From positions 1-64,000 of the forward strand of contig NZ_JOHO01000035.1 of assembly GCF_000719705.1 (NCBI RefSeq): a stretch of 64,000 nt of DNA, read 5' to 3'. The position numbers were made by a program, and so were the translations under genes. The DNA is from Streptomyces sp. NRRL S-350 (lineage in GTDB: Bacteria; Actinomycetota; Actinomycetes; Streptomycetales; Streptomycetaceae). The notes under the pieces were generated by a model that did no database searches, was not told the DNA's origin, and saw only the letters and a program-made list of their open reading frames with translations. This document shows, in pieces, positions 31,634-39,476 of the stretch (within the stretch, counting starts at the first letter, position 1; each line of letters begins with the position of its first letter).

Positions 31634-34162
31634 ATGCGCCATCCGCATGCGACCGGTGGGGCCCCCGGGGCGCGGTCCGGGCCGGACCGGCCGCGGGAGG
31701 CCGGCTCCGACGCGGCGGGCCCGGCGGCCACCCCGGCCACGGGCGAGCCGGCCCGGCCGGACCACCGCCTGGACGAGCTGCTCGCCGAGGCCGTGCGCCG
31801 GGCGCTCGAGTCCACCGGGGCGTACGGCGCGATGGTGTACCTGCGGTCCCCGGACCGCAGGTCGCTGGTGCTGCGGACGATCGCCGGGGTGCCGCTGTCG
31901 GTGCTGAGCCCGTTCCGGCGGATCGCGGCGGCCGGACCGCTGCCGGTCGCGGTCTGCTTCCGCAGCGGGCACCGCATCCTGCTCGCCGACACCGAGGACA
32001 CCATGCGGCGCTTCCCGCGGCTCGCGGTCGGCCTGCCGTACGACTTCGCCTCCGCCTGCCTGCCGGTGGCCCACGGCCACGAGCGGTTCGGGGTGCTGAG
32101 CGCGCTGTGGCCCGCCTCGGACGAGGGCGTGCCGGGGCCCGCGGGCCCGCAGCTCGCCGCCGTCGCGGACGAACTGGGCGCCGGGCTGGCCGCGCTGGAG
32201 GCGGCCGGGCAGTCGGTGGACCCGGTCGGGGACACCACCGTGGTCGAACTGCCGCCGCCGTCGGTGCCGACCACCCGGGTCGGGCTGTTCGACTGGAACA
32301 CGGCCACCGGGGCGCTCTCCGCCGACGCCCGGTTCCGGGAGATCTTCGGCTTCGGGCCGGGCGAGTTCGACGGCACGGTGGCCGCCCTGAACCGCCGGAT
32401 CGCCCCCGGTGACCTGCCGGCCTTCCGGGCCGCCGCCCGCACCGCCCTGGCACACGGCGAGGTGCTGGCCGCCCGCGTCCGGGTGCTCGGACCGGACGGC
32501 CTGCCGCACCCGGTGGAGCTGTGGGCACGGGTGCCCGCCGCGATCTCCGACGGCCGGACCCACCTGGTAGGCGCGGTGCTCGACATCCGGAGCCTGACCG
32601 CCGCCGCGGCCGCCGTCGAGCGGCTGCGCGAGGGCGTGTTCTCGCTCGACCCGGACGGCCGGATCAACTACGCCAACCGCGCCACCGAGCCGCTGCTCCG
32701 GGCCCGCCGCGAGGACCTGGTCGGCCACCACCCCTGGGACGTGCTGCCCTGGCTCGCCGACCCCTTCTACGAGCACCGCTACCGTGCCGCCCTGCTCTCC
32801 CAGCAGCCCACCGTCTTCCTCGCCGCCCGCCCGCCCGACGGCTGGCTCGCCTTCTCGCTGTACCCCGACGCCCACGGCGTCACCGGCCGGGTGGTCGCCG
32901 CCGAGTCACCGCCCGGCGACGCCGCCCCGCCGGCCGCCCCGCCGCCCGCACCCGCCGCCCGCACCGACGTCGGCGGCACCCACCACCTGCTCCAGCTCGC
33001 CAGCGCGCTCACCGAGGCGGTCACCGTGCGCGACGTCTGCCGGGCGGTGGCCGACGAGATCCTGCCGGCCTTCGGCGGCCAGGAACTCGCCATCTACGCC
33101 GTGCGCGACCAGCACCTGCACCTGCTCTCGCAGGCCGGCTACCCGGACGGCTTCCTGGACGGCTTCGAAGGCACCCCGATCGGCGCCCGCCTCCCCGGCG
33201 CGGAGGCGCTCAGCACCGGCACCCCGATCTTCTTCGAGTCGGTGCGCGACCTCGCCGCCGCCTACCCCGGCCTGGCCCTCGACGAGATGGGCGCCTGGGC
33301 ATTCCTGCCGCTGATCGCCTCCGGCCGCCCGATCGGCAGCTGCATCCTCGGCTTCGACCGCCCGCGCCCGTTCACCGTCGAGGAACGCGGCCTGCTGACC
33401 GCCCTCGGCGGCTTCATCGCCCAGGCCGTGGAACGCGCCCGGCTGTACGACGCCGAGTTCGCGCTGGCCCGCGGCCTGCAGCAGGGGCTGCTGCCGCACC
33501 GCCTCCCCGAGGTGCCCGGCATCCGGATCACCGCCCGCTACCTGCCCGGAACCCAGGGGATGGAGATCGGCGGCGACTGGTACGACGCGATCGTCACCGA
33601 CGGGGACGTCACCCTGGTGATCGGCGACGTCGAGGGCCACAGCGTGGCCGCCGCCGCCGCGATGGGCCAGCTGCGCAGCGCCGTCCGTGCCTTCGCGACC
33701 GGCGGCGAGCCGCCCGACATCGTGCTCGCCCGCACCAACCGGCTGCTGCTCGACCTCGACCTCGGACTGCTGGCCAGCTGCTGCCTGGTCCGGCTCACCC
33801 CCGCCGACGGCACCGTCCGGATCGCCCGCGCCGGGCACCTGCCGCCGGTGCTGCGCCACCCGGGCGGCCCGGCCGAGGTACTGGAGGTGGCCGGCGGCCC
33901 GCTGCTCGGCGTGGACGAGCGGGCCGCCTACCCCGTCAGCGAGCTGCGGCTGCGGCCGGGCGCGCTGCTCGCCCTCTACACGGACGGGCTGGTCGAGGAT
34001 CCCGCGGTCGCGATCGACCAGGGCGTGGACCGGCTGCGGGCCGCCATGGCCCGCGGCGCGGCGGGGGAGGACCTGGACGAGGCGGCCGAACGGCTGCTGC
34101 ACGAGGTCGGCTCGACCCACCGGGTGGACGACGTGGCGCTGCTGCTGACGGCCTTCGGGTGA
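31634..34162 (+). CDS. GAF-PAS-PAS-GAF-PP2C (SpoIIE-type) serine phosphatase
   Basis: 842 residues. After a ~45-residue disordered N-terminus: a GAF-like domain (~46-190), PAS ('GLFDWNTATGALSADARFREIFGF', ~215-310), a second PAS ('VERLREGVFSLDPDGRINYANRATEPLL', ~330-430), a linker, GAF (~450-600), then PP2C/SpoIIE (~620-842). The phosphatase shows 'GGDWYDAI' and 'VIGDVEGHSVAAAAAMGQLR' metal-binding Asp motifs and 'ALYTDGLVED'. Such proteins dephosphorylate anti-sigma-factor antagonists in answer to light, redox or stress. No anti-sigma gene is adjacent, so its partner is encoded elsewhere. Start and promoter agree on ATG 31634. Confidence 0.93.
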   Translation: MRHPHATGGAPGARSGPDRPREAGSDAAGPAATPATGEPARPDHRLDELLAEAVRRALESTGAYGAMVYLRSPDRRSLVLRTIAGVPLSVLSPFRRIAAAGPLPVAVCFRSGHRILLADTEDTMRRFPRLAVGLPYDFASACLPVAHGHERFGVLSALWPASDEGVPGPAGPQLAAVADELGAGLAALEAAGQSVDPVGDTTVVELPPPSVPTTRVGLFDWNTATGALSADARFREIFGFGPGEFDGTVAALNRRIAPGDLPAFRAAARTALAHGEVLAARVRVLGPDGLPHPVELWARVPAAISDGRTHLVGAVLDIRSLTAAAAAVERLREGVFSLDPDGRINYANRATEPLLRARREDLVGHHPWDVLPWLADPFYEHRYRAALLSQQPTVFLAARPPDGWLAFSLYPDAHGVTGRVVAAESPPGDAAPPAAPPPAPAARTDVGGTHHLLQLASALTEAVTVRDVCRAVADEILPAFGGQELAIYAVRDQHLHLLSQAGYPDGFLDGFEGTPIGARLPGAEALSTGTPIFFESVRDLAAAYPGLALDEMGAWAFLPLIASGRPIGSCILGFDRPRPFTVEERGLLTALGGFIAQAVERARLYDAEFALARGLQQGLLPHRLPEVPGIRITARYLPGTQGMEIGGDWYDAIVTDGDVTLVIGDVEGHSVAAAAAMGQLRSAVRAFATGGEPPDIVLARTNRLLLDLDLGLLASCCLVRLTPADGTVRIARAGHLPPVLRHPGGPAEVLEVAGGPLLGVDERAAYPVSELRLRPGALLALYTDGLVEDPAVAIDQGVDRLRAAMARGAAGEDLDEAAERLLHEVGSTHRVDDVALLLTAFG

Positions 34163-34213
34163 GCCGGCCGGCCCCGTGCACACGGCCGCCGGAGGCCTGG
34201 CGGGCGGGCGACT

Positions 34214-34237
34214 TTCGTCGCCGCGGGCGGCGACGAA
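34214..34237 (+). terminator. terminator hairpin after the PP2C gene
   Basis: TTCGTCGCC (34214-34222) pairs with GGCGACGAA (34229-34237) around GCGGGC, 51 nt after the phosphatase stop and before the next kinase gene. Confidence 0.8.
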
Positions 34238-34267
34238 GGTGGACGGCGCGGGCGTCGGGCGGCCGGT

Positions 34268-34273
34268 TAGCCT
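34268..34273 (+). promoter_or_regulatory. -10 element of a probable leaderless kinase transcript
   Basis: TAGCCT six bases before GTG 34280; no RBS is seen and no good -35 was found. Same geometry as TAGCAA/ATG 31634 and TAGGCT/GTG 49965. Confidence 0.45.
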
Positions 34274-34279
34274 CGACGG

Positions 34280-35962
34280 GTGGATGCGATCGCGCGGGCC
34301 TGGAAGAAGGCGGTTCGGACGGCACTGCCCGGGCCCTGGCGGCCCCGACGGGTGGTGGGCGAGGCCGCGCTCGCCCTGCTGATGGGCGGGCTCGCCGCCC
34401 TGGGGGAGTTCGCCGCCGGCACCGGCCTGGCGGTGCCGTTCGGTCTGGGCGTCGCGGTGCTGTGGGTGCTGCGCCGCGGGCTCCCGGCCACCGTGCTGCT
34501 GGCCGCCGCGGCTGCCACGGGCTGGTCGGCGGGGCCGGTGCTGCTGCTGATCTGCGCGGGCTGGGCGGCCGGGGCGCGGATCCGCCGGGTCTGGACGCTG
34601 GTCGCCATCTTCGCGGCGGGCTGGGCGCTGTTCACCGTGACGAGCGTGGTGAAGGAGGCCGCCTCGTTCTCGCCCAAGCTACTGCTCGGCCTGTCCCTCG
34701 GCGGGTTCCTGGTGCTCGCCGTGCTGCCCGCGCTCTACGGCCGCTACCGCGCGCAGCGGCGCGCCCTGCTGGACGCGCTGCGCGAGCGCAACGACCAACT
34801 GCTGCGCGAGCGGGTCATGGTCGTGCACCAGGCGCGGCTGCGCGAGCGGCACCGGATCGCCCAGGACATGCACGACAGTCTGGGCCACCAGCTGGCGCTG
34901 ATCTCCGTGCACTCGGGCGCGCTGGAGGTGGACCGTACGCTCACCGACCGGCAGCGGGAGGCGGTCGGGGTGCTGCGGCAGGCGGCGGTCGCGGCGATGC
35001 GCGAGCTGCGCGAGGTGGTCGGGGTGCTGCACGACGAGTCGACGGCGGTGCCGCCCGCTCCGGGGGCCTCGTCCGCGGGTGCCGCCCGGGGCGGCGCGGA
35101 CGGGGTCGGGGAGCTGGTGGAGTCCTCCCGCGCGGCCGGGGCGCAGATCGAGCTCACCCGGGAGGGCGAGCGGCGCCCGTTGCCGGCCGCGGTCGACCAT
35201 GCGGCGTACCGGATCGTGCAGGAGGCGCTCACCAACGCGCACAAGCACGCCCCCGGCGCGCCCATCGGGGTCGCGCTCCGGTACGAGCCCGACGCGCTGG
35301 TGGTGGAGGTCACCAACGCACGCGCGCCGGAGCTCGTGGGCGTGCGCGCCGGCGCGGGGGCGGCCGTCAGCGGCGGCCAGGGGCTGACCGGGCTGCGGGA
35401 GCGCGCCCGGTTGGTCGGCGGGATGGTGCACGCCGGGGTGACGCCGGACCAGGGCTTCCGGCTGGCCGCCGTGCTGCCGTACGAGGGGGCGGAGAGCACC
35501 GGGGAGGGCGCCGCGGCCGCCGCCGGCGTCGACGCCGGGGACGACGGCTGGGTGTTCGACGGCCTGCCGCCGGCCGACGGGGCGGACGGTGGGCGGCGCA
35601 GCCCGGTGCTCGGCTGCGCGGTCGGGGTGGTGGCGGTCGGGCTGACCCTGCTGGGGCTGCTGGTCTGGGGCATCGTGGCGTTCGTCGACGGCAACCGCGA
35701 CGCGACGGTGCGCAAACCGCTGTACGACCGGATCCAGGTCGGCACGGCCGAGGCCGAGGTGCTGCACGAGCTGCCGCCGGGCAACAGCTTCTTCACCGAG
35801 GGGTACGAGCGCACCGGGCCGACCCCGCCGGAGGGCGCGCAGTGCCGCTGGTACTCCCTGGTGGGCACGCACGCGGACGGCTGGAACGAGGACCACGCGG
35901 CCCGGTTCTGCTTCCGGGACGGGGTGTTGGTGGAGAAGCAGCAGTACGTCGCCACGGGCTGA
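34280..35962 (+). CDS. NarL-type sensor histidine kinase with C-terminal membrane-anchored extracytoplasmic domain
   Basis: 560 residues from GTG 34280. Four to five N-terminal TM segments (~25-150), coiled linker, HisKA_3 'RHRIAQDMHDSLGHQLALISVHSG' (phospho-His198), HATPase_c 'IVQEALTNAHKHA' and 'GLTGLRERARLVGG'. A Glu/Ala/Gly/Asp linker leads to an extra TM 'LGCAVGVVAVGLTLLGLLVWGIVAFV' (~445-470) and a ~90-residue outer domain. The outer domain has 'RIQVGTAEAEVLHELPPG', 'AQCRWYSL' and 'ARFCFRDGVLVEKQ', matching the tail of the kinase at 17246-18976. Its regulator follows 140 bp later; the next gene after that is a wall hydrolase. Confidence 0.9.
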   Translation: MDAIARAWKKAVRTALPGPWRPRRVVGEAALALLMGGLAALGEFAAGTGLAVPFGLGVAVLWVLRRGLPATVLLAAAAATGWSAGPVLLLICAGWAAGARIRRVWTLVAIFAAGWALFTVTSVVKEAASFSPKLLLGLSLGGFLVLAVLPALYGRYRAQRRALLDALRERNDQLLRERVMVVHQARLRERHRIAQDMHDSLGHQLALISVHSGALEVDRTLTDRQREAVGVLRQAAVAAMRELREVVGVLHDESTAVPPAPGASSAGAARGGADGVGELVESSRAAGAQIELTREGERRPLPAAVDHAAYRIVQEALTNAHKHAPGAPIGVALRYEPDALVVEVTNARAPELVGVRAGAGAAVSGGQGLTGLRERARLVGGMVHAGVTPDQGFRLAAVLPYEGAESTGEGAAAAAGVDAGDDGWVFDGLPPADGADGGRRSPVLGCAVGVVAVGLTLLGLLVWGIVAFVDGNRDATVRKPLYDRIQVGTAEAEVLHELPPGNSFFTEGYERTGPTPPEGAQCRWYSLVGTHADGWNEDHAARFCFRDGVLVEKQQYVATG

Positions 35963-36102
35963 CCGGTGGCGCCGGGGGCGCCGGGGGGCCCGGGGATGCC
36001 CGGGCGGGGGCCGCGGGTACCGCCGAGGCCCGGGGGCGGGGCGGCCCGGTGCGGATGTGAGGATGGTGCCGCAGCCGACGCCTGTTCGAGGGGAATGCCA
36101 GC

Positions 36103-36771
36103 GTGATCCGAGTCCTCGTCGCCGATGACGAGCCGCTGATCCGGGCCGGGATCAGGATGATCCTCGGCTCCGCCGACGACATCGAGGTGGTCGCGGAGGC
36201 CGCCGACGGCCGGGAGGCGCTGGAGCTGGCGCGCTCGCACCGGGTCGACGTGGTGCTGCTGGACATTCAGATGCCGGTGATGGACGGGCTGACGGCGCTC
36301 GGGGAGCTGGCGAGGGTCGCCCCCGGCGCACGGGCGCTGATCCTCACCACCTTCGGGGAGCGTGAGAACGTCCTGCGCGCCGTGACCGAGGGCGGCGCCG
36401 GCTTCCTGCTCAAGGACACCGCGCCGAACGAGCTGATCCAGGCCGTCCGCGCGGCGGCCGGCGGGAACGCCTTCCTCTCCCCGGCCGCCACCCGGCACAT
36501 CGTGGACTCGCTGGCCACCGGGCGCGGCGGTTCGCTGGCCGCCCGCAGGGCCGCGGCCCTGCGCCGACTGGAGGTGCTCACCGGGCGCGAGTCGGAGGTG
36601 CTCGCGCTCCTCGGGGAGGGGCTGTCCAACGCCGACGCGGGGGCGCGGATCCACATGAGCGAGGCCACGGTGAAGACCTATGTGAGCCGGATCCTGGCCA
36701 AGTTGGGCTGCGAGAACCGGGTCCAGGCGGCGCTGCTGGCGCGGGACGCGGAACTGGATGCGCGGAGCTGA
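36103..36771 (+). CDS. NarL/LuxR-family response regulator
   Basis: 222 residues from GTG 36103 (GAGGGGAA upstream). Receiver: 'VLVADDEPLIRAGIRMIL', phospho-Asp in 'VVLLDIQMPVMDG', 'LILTTFGERENV', Lys in 'GFLLKDTAPNEL'. LuxR HTH: 'LTGRESEVLALLGEGLSNADAGARIHMSEATVKTYVSRILAKLGCENRVQAALLA'. The HTH has 'NADAGARIHM' where 'NxEIAxxLxx' is usual, still compatible with folding. Partner of the preceding kinase. Spacing of 140 bp to the kinase is larger than for the other pairs, so a promoter of its own is possible. Confidence 0.94.
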   Translation: MIRVLVADDEPLIRAGIRMILGSADDIEVVAEAADGREALELARSHRVDVVLLDIQMPVMDGLTALGELARVAPGARALILTTFGERENVLRAVTEGGAGFLLKDTAPNELIQAVRAAAGGNAFLSPAATRHIVDSLATGRGGSLAARRAAALRRLEVLTGRESEVLALLGEGLSNADAGARIHMSEATVKTYVSRILAKLGCENRVQAALLARDAELDARS

Positions 36772-36921
36772 GCGTGTTCGACCGGTGACGTACGGTGTCG
36801 GGTGTGGTGGATGCCACTCGACGGCCGTGCGGAGTCGGGAACTCCGGGTTCGTCGGTGACGGTCGGTCAGGTGTCGGTCGCAGTGTGTCGATGGTGTGCC
36901 GCGCCTCACGGATGGACAGAT

Positions 36922-36935
36922 GTGAGTGCGGGCAC
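36922..36935. promoter_or_regulatory. candidate cAMP-Crp site upstream of the Rpf-type gene
   Basis: GTG-AGTGCG-GG-CAC matches the Streptomyces Crp consensus GTG(N6)GNCAC exactly. It lies about 160 bp before the predicted transcription start of the muralytic gene. Control of rpf genes by Crp is known in mycobacteria and reported in Streptomyces; binding here is inferred. Confidence 0.5.
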
Positions 36936-36938
36936 GGA

Positions 36939-37024
36939 AGTTGACTGTTCGATCTTGGAAATTCGGTCAAACCCGGTCAAAGCGGGCGTCCTTTCTTGAT
37001 CGATACCGCCGGTAACAGTCAACT
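36939..37024. repeat. 11-bp perfect inverted repeat flanking an AT-rich island
   Basis: AGTTGACTGTT (36939-36949) and AACAGTCAACT (37014-37024) are exact reverse complements 64 bp apart. Inside lie two direct copies of CGGTCAAA, ten bp apart. The segment is the least GC-rich part of the 550-bp gap before the Rpf-type gene. Confidence 0.8.
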
Positions 37025-37047
37025 GACCTGCGACGTCGAAGAATTGC

Positions 37048-37076
37048 TTGCCGCGCCCAGGGGATGCCCCTAGCTT
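37048..37076 (+). promoter_or_regulatory. promoter of the Rpf-type gene
   Basis: TTGCCG (37048-37053), 17-bp spacer, TAGCTT (37071-37076). Predicted start near 37083. Confidence 0.5.
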
Positions 37077-37082
37077 CATTGG

Positions 37083-37323
37083 CGGCGCAACGAGCGCCAC
37101 CCGGGTTCACCCCGACGCACCGCCCGCCGACTGACCCACGGCGCGAGGGTGGTGCCCGCCGACGAGGCCCGCTCGAACAGGGCGGTCGGCGAGCGGAGGT
37201 GACCGGGGCGGCACGACACGTCCGACGCGTGTCCGGCCGCCCGACGAGTGCGGTGAGTGGAGAAGGGCCCATGTCCCGGGCCTGGTTCCGCCTGCCCGCC
37301 CGGGGCTTGTCGAGAGGACCTGT
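37083..37323 (+). promoter_or_regulatory. long structured 5' leader of the Rpf-type gene
   Basis: If transcription begins near 37083 the mRNA has a ~240-nt leader rich in complementary GC tracts (for example ACACGTCCGACGCGTGTCC at 37214-37232 forms a hairpin), ending at the RBS GAGAGG. Streptomyces rpfA is known to carry a cyclic-di-AMP (ydaO-type) riboswitch. I could not match that class's conserved core here, so the leader is recorded only as a candidate regulatory RNA. Confidence 0.4.
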
Positions 37324-38073
37324 ATGAATTCCCGTCACGAGACCGCCGCTGCCACCACCTCCACCACCGCCACCAAGCGCAACCGCGTCCGGCTGGCCGT
37401 GGTGGCGGGCGCCGCCATCGCGGCCCTGCCGGTGGCCGGCCTCGTCACGGCCACCTCGGCCTCCGCCGCCACCGGCTCGACCTGGGACTCCGTCGCCCAG
37501 TGCGAGAGCGGCGGAAACTGGAGCATCAGCACCGGCAACGGCTTCCACGGCGGACTGCAGTTCACCCCCAGCACCTGGAAGGCGTACGGCGGCACCGCCT
37601 ACGCCCCCCAGGCCAACCAGGCGACCAAGGCGCAGCAGATCACGGTCGCCGAGAAGGTCCTCGCCTCCCAGGGCCCCGGGGCCTGGCCGGTCTGCTCGCA
37701 GAAGGCGGGCCTGAGCAAGGGCGGCGCCCCGGCCGCCGTCGACACCTCGGCGGACTCGGACGCCCCGGCGGCCAAGCCCGCGGCCAAGCCGGCCAAGCCC
37801 GCCGCCAAGCCGGCCACGAAGGCGGCGAAGCCCGTCGTCAAGCCGCAGGGTGCCGAGGCGGCGCAGGGCCGGCCGTCGGCCAAGCCCGCGCTGTCCGCGC
37901 CGGTCGCACCGAAGAACACCGCCGTCGGCAGCTACACCGTCAAGAGCGGTGACACCCTGAGCGGGATCGCGGCCAAGTTCGGCACCGACGTCGACAGCCT
38001 GTACGGCAAGAACGCCCGCACCATCGGCGGCAACCCGGACCTGATCTTCCCGGGTCAGACCCTGGCGGTCTGA
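37324..38073 (+). CDS. Rpf-type resuscitation-promoting factor: transglycosylase domain plus LysM
   Basis: 249 residues. A Sec signal (about 20-48, cleavage near 'ASAAT') is followed by the Transglycosylase/Rpf domain (~50-126): '[37 protein letters not shown]', where Glu61 is the catalytic acid and Cys60 should pair with the Cys of 'WPVCSQKAG'. A Lys/Ala/Pro-rich linker (~145-200) spans the wall, and a C-terminal LysM (~203-249) '[18 protein letters not shown]' binds peptidoglycan. It cleaves peptidoglycan during spore germination and outgrowth. RBS GAGAGG lies 9 nt before ATG. Regulation is likely complex: Crp-like site, promoter, long leader. Confidence 0.93.
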   Translation: MNSRHETAAATTSTTATKRNRVRLAVVAGAAIAALPVAGLVTATSASAATGSTWDSVAQCESGGNWSISTGNGFHGGLQFTPSTWKAYGGTAYAPQANQATKAQQITVAEKVLASQGPGAWPVCSQKAGLSKGGAPAAVDTSADSDAPAAKPAAKPAKPAAKPATKAAKPVVKPQGAEAAQGRPSAKPALSAPVAPKNTAVGSYTVKSGDTLSGIAAKFGTDVDSLYGKNARTIGGNPDLIFPGQTLAV

Positions 38074-38089
38074 CGCCCGGTCCCGGGGC

Positions 38090-38192
38090 GGTCCGCCGGG
38101 CTGACGGGCCCGGTGGATGTGACGGTCCGCCGGGCTGACGGGCCCGGTGGATGTGATGGCCCGCCGGGCCTGACGGACCCGGCGGATCCGAC
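38090..38192. repeat. 34-bp tandem repeat of hairpins, three copies
   Basis: Units at 38090-38123, 38124-38157 and 38158-38192. The first two differ at one base, the third is diverged. Each unit can fold as TCCGCCGGG against CCCGGTGGA, so the transcript carries three hairpins in a row from 17 nt after the Rpf-type stop codon, probably as a terminator or 3'-end stabiliser. Confidence 0.85.
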
Positions 38193-38519
38193 CGCCTCAG
38201 GGACCTCGACCGTTCGACGGCCCGCAACCGTCTGACGGAGTGTGCGACCGAGACTCCGGCGAAGTGCCCGACCCGGCTTCCGCCGGAGCTTCGCGACCCT
38301 GCCCGAGCGGCTGCCCTCAGCGGGGGCAGTCGCTCGGTGTGCGTTCCAGGGCAAGGCGGCGTGCACGCCAGGGTGAGACCCCGGCGCACACGCCGGGGTG
38401 GGGGGCGCGCCGAGGTGTGGTTGAAGATTGAACGCGATGTCCGAATGTCGCCGGAGGTTTGAAGCGCTCCCGGCCAGGATCGAGTCATGTCCGAGATCGG
38501 AACGAGGAGTTCTGGAGAT
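38193..38519. other. intergenic region, no gene seen
   Basis: About 325 bases after the hairpin repeats. The right part (38415-38470) is less GC-rich, with TTGAAGATTGAACGC, and probably holds the SDR gene promoter. No definite -10/-35 pair was assigned. Confidence 0.45.
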
Positions 38520-39275
38520 ATGACGATGAGCGGTACGGCAGTGCTCGACGGCAAGGTGGCTCTGGTGACCGGCGGCAGCCGGGGGATCGGGGCGGCGGTC
38601 GCGCTGCGGCTCGCCGAGGACGGGGCCCATGTGGTCCTGACCTACCAGGGCGGCGCGGAACAGGCGGAGGAGGTCGCCGCGAAGATCACCGCGACCGGGC
38701 GGAGCGGCTGGGCCGTCCGGGCCGACAGCGCCGACCCGCAGGCCGTGCGGGCCGTGGTGGCGGCGGTCGCCGAGCGGTTCGGGCGGCTGGACGTCCTGGT
38801 GAACAACGCGGGCGTCGGCGCGCTCGGCCCGATCGGCGGGCTGGCGGAGGCCGACGTCGACCGGGTGCTGGAGGTGAACGTCCGGGCTCCCTTCCTGTAC
38901 GCCCAGGCGGCCTCCGCGCACCTGGCCGACGGCGGCCGGATCGTCACCATCGGCAGCTGCATCGCCCAGCGGGTCGCCTTCCCCGGCGCCACCCTGTACG
39001 CGACCAGCAAGGCCGCGCTGATCGGGCTGACCAAGGCGCTGGCCCGGGAACTCGGCCCGCGCGGGATCACCGCGAACCTGGTCCACCCCGGTCCGATCGA
39101 CACCGACATGAACCCGGCGGACGGCGAGTCCGCGGAGTACCAGAGCGGGCTCACCGCGCTCGGCCGCTTCGGCACCGGCGCGGAGGTCGCGGGCGCCGTC
39201 GCCTACCTGGTGGGCGAGGACGGCCGGTACGTCACGGGCGCGGAGCTGGCGGTGGACGGGGGCTTCGCGGCCTGA
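38520..39275 (+). CDS. short-chain dehydrogenase/reductase
   Basis: 251 residues from ATG 38520 (GAGGAG upstream; ATG 38526, with GGAG eight bases before it, is equally possible). Classical SDR: cofactor motif 'VALVTGGSRGIGAAVALRLAEDGA' (TGxxxGIG), 'NNAGVGALGPIG' (NNAG), catalytic Ser in 'ITIGSCIAQ' region, Tyr-x-x-x-Lys in 'LYATSKAALIGL', and 'HPGPIDTDMNP'. The small residue cluster after the glycine motif and 'LTYQGG' suggest NADP(H). 3-oxoacyl-ACP-reductase-like in appearance. Substrate not predictable. It is followed by a TIGR03086 protein gene. Confidence 0.93.
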   Translation: MTMSGTAVLDGKVALVTGGSRGIGAAVALRLAEDGAHVVLTYQGGAEQAEEVAAKITATGRSGWAVRADSADPQAVRAVVAAVAERFGRLDVLVNNAGVGALGPIGGLAEADVDRVLEVNVRAPFLYAQAASAHLADGGRIVTIGSCIAQRVAFPGATLYATSKAALIGLTKALARELGPRGITANLVHPGPIDTDMNPADGESAEYQSGLTALGRFGTGAEVAGAVAYLVGEDGRYVTGAELAVDGGFAA

Positions 39276-39370
39276 CGCCGGGGCGGAGCCGGAGCCGGTG
39301 CGGTGTCGTGCCGGGCGGTCGTCGGCGTGCGCGCTTACGATCACCCGGCACGACCCGTGCTCCCGATCGT

Positions 39371-39440
39371 GCTCCCGGACCGGATTCCCGACCGGTTCTC
39401 CGACCGGTTCCCTCCGGTTCTCCGACCGGTTCTCCGTCCC
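39371..39440. repeat. 12-bp tandem repeat, about six copies
   Basis: Consensus GTTCTCCGACCG; units start at 39371, 39383, 39395, 39407 (10 bp long), 39417 and 39429. Ends about 35 bp before the start of the next gene, so it lies in that gene's promoter region. Confidence 0.8.
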
Positions 39441-39476
39441 GGCTCCACGATCGGGCTCCCGACCGAGAGGTGTGCC

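Noticed and set aside
36952..36980. Leftward promoter antisense to the response-regulator gene
   Set aside because: TTGACC-17-CAAGAT is an acceptable match on the complementary strand, but no product is evident and the same bases form part of a repeat; too weak to list.
37083..37323. ydaO (c-di-AMP) riboswitch call
   Set aside because: Expected by gene context, but its conserved core segments were not found on either strand; only a candidate structured leader is recorded.
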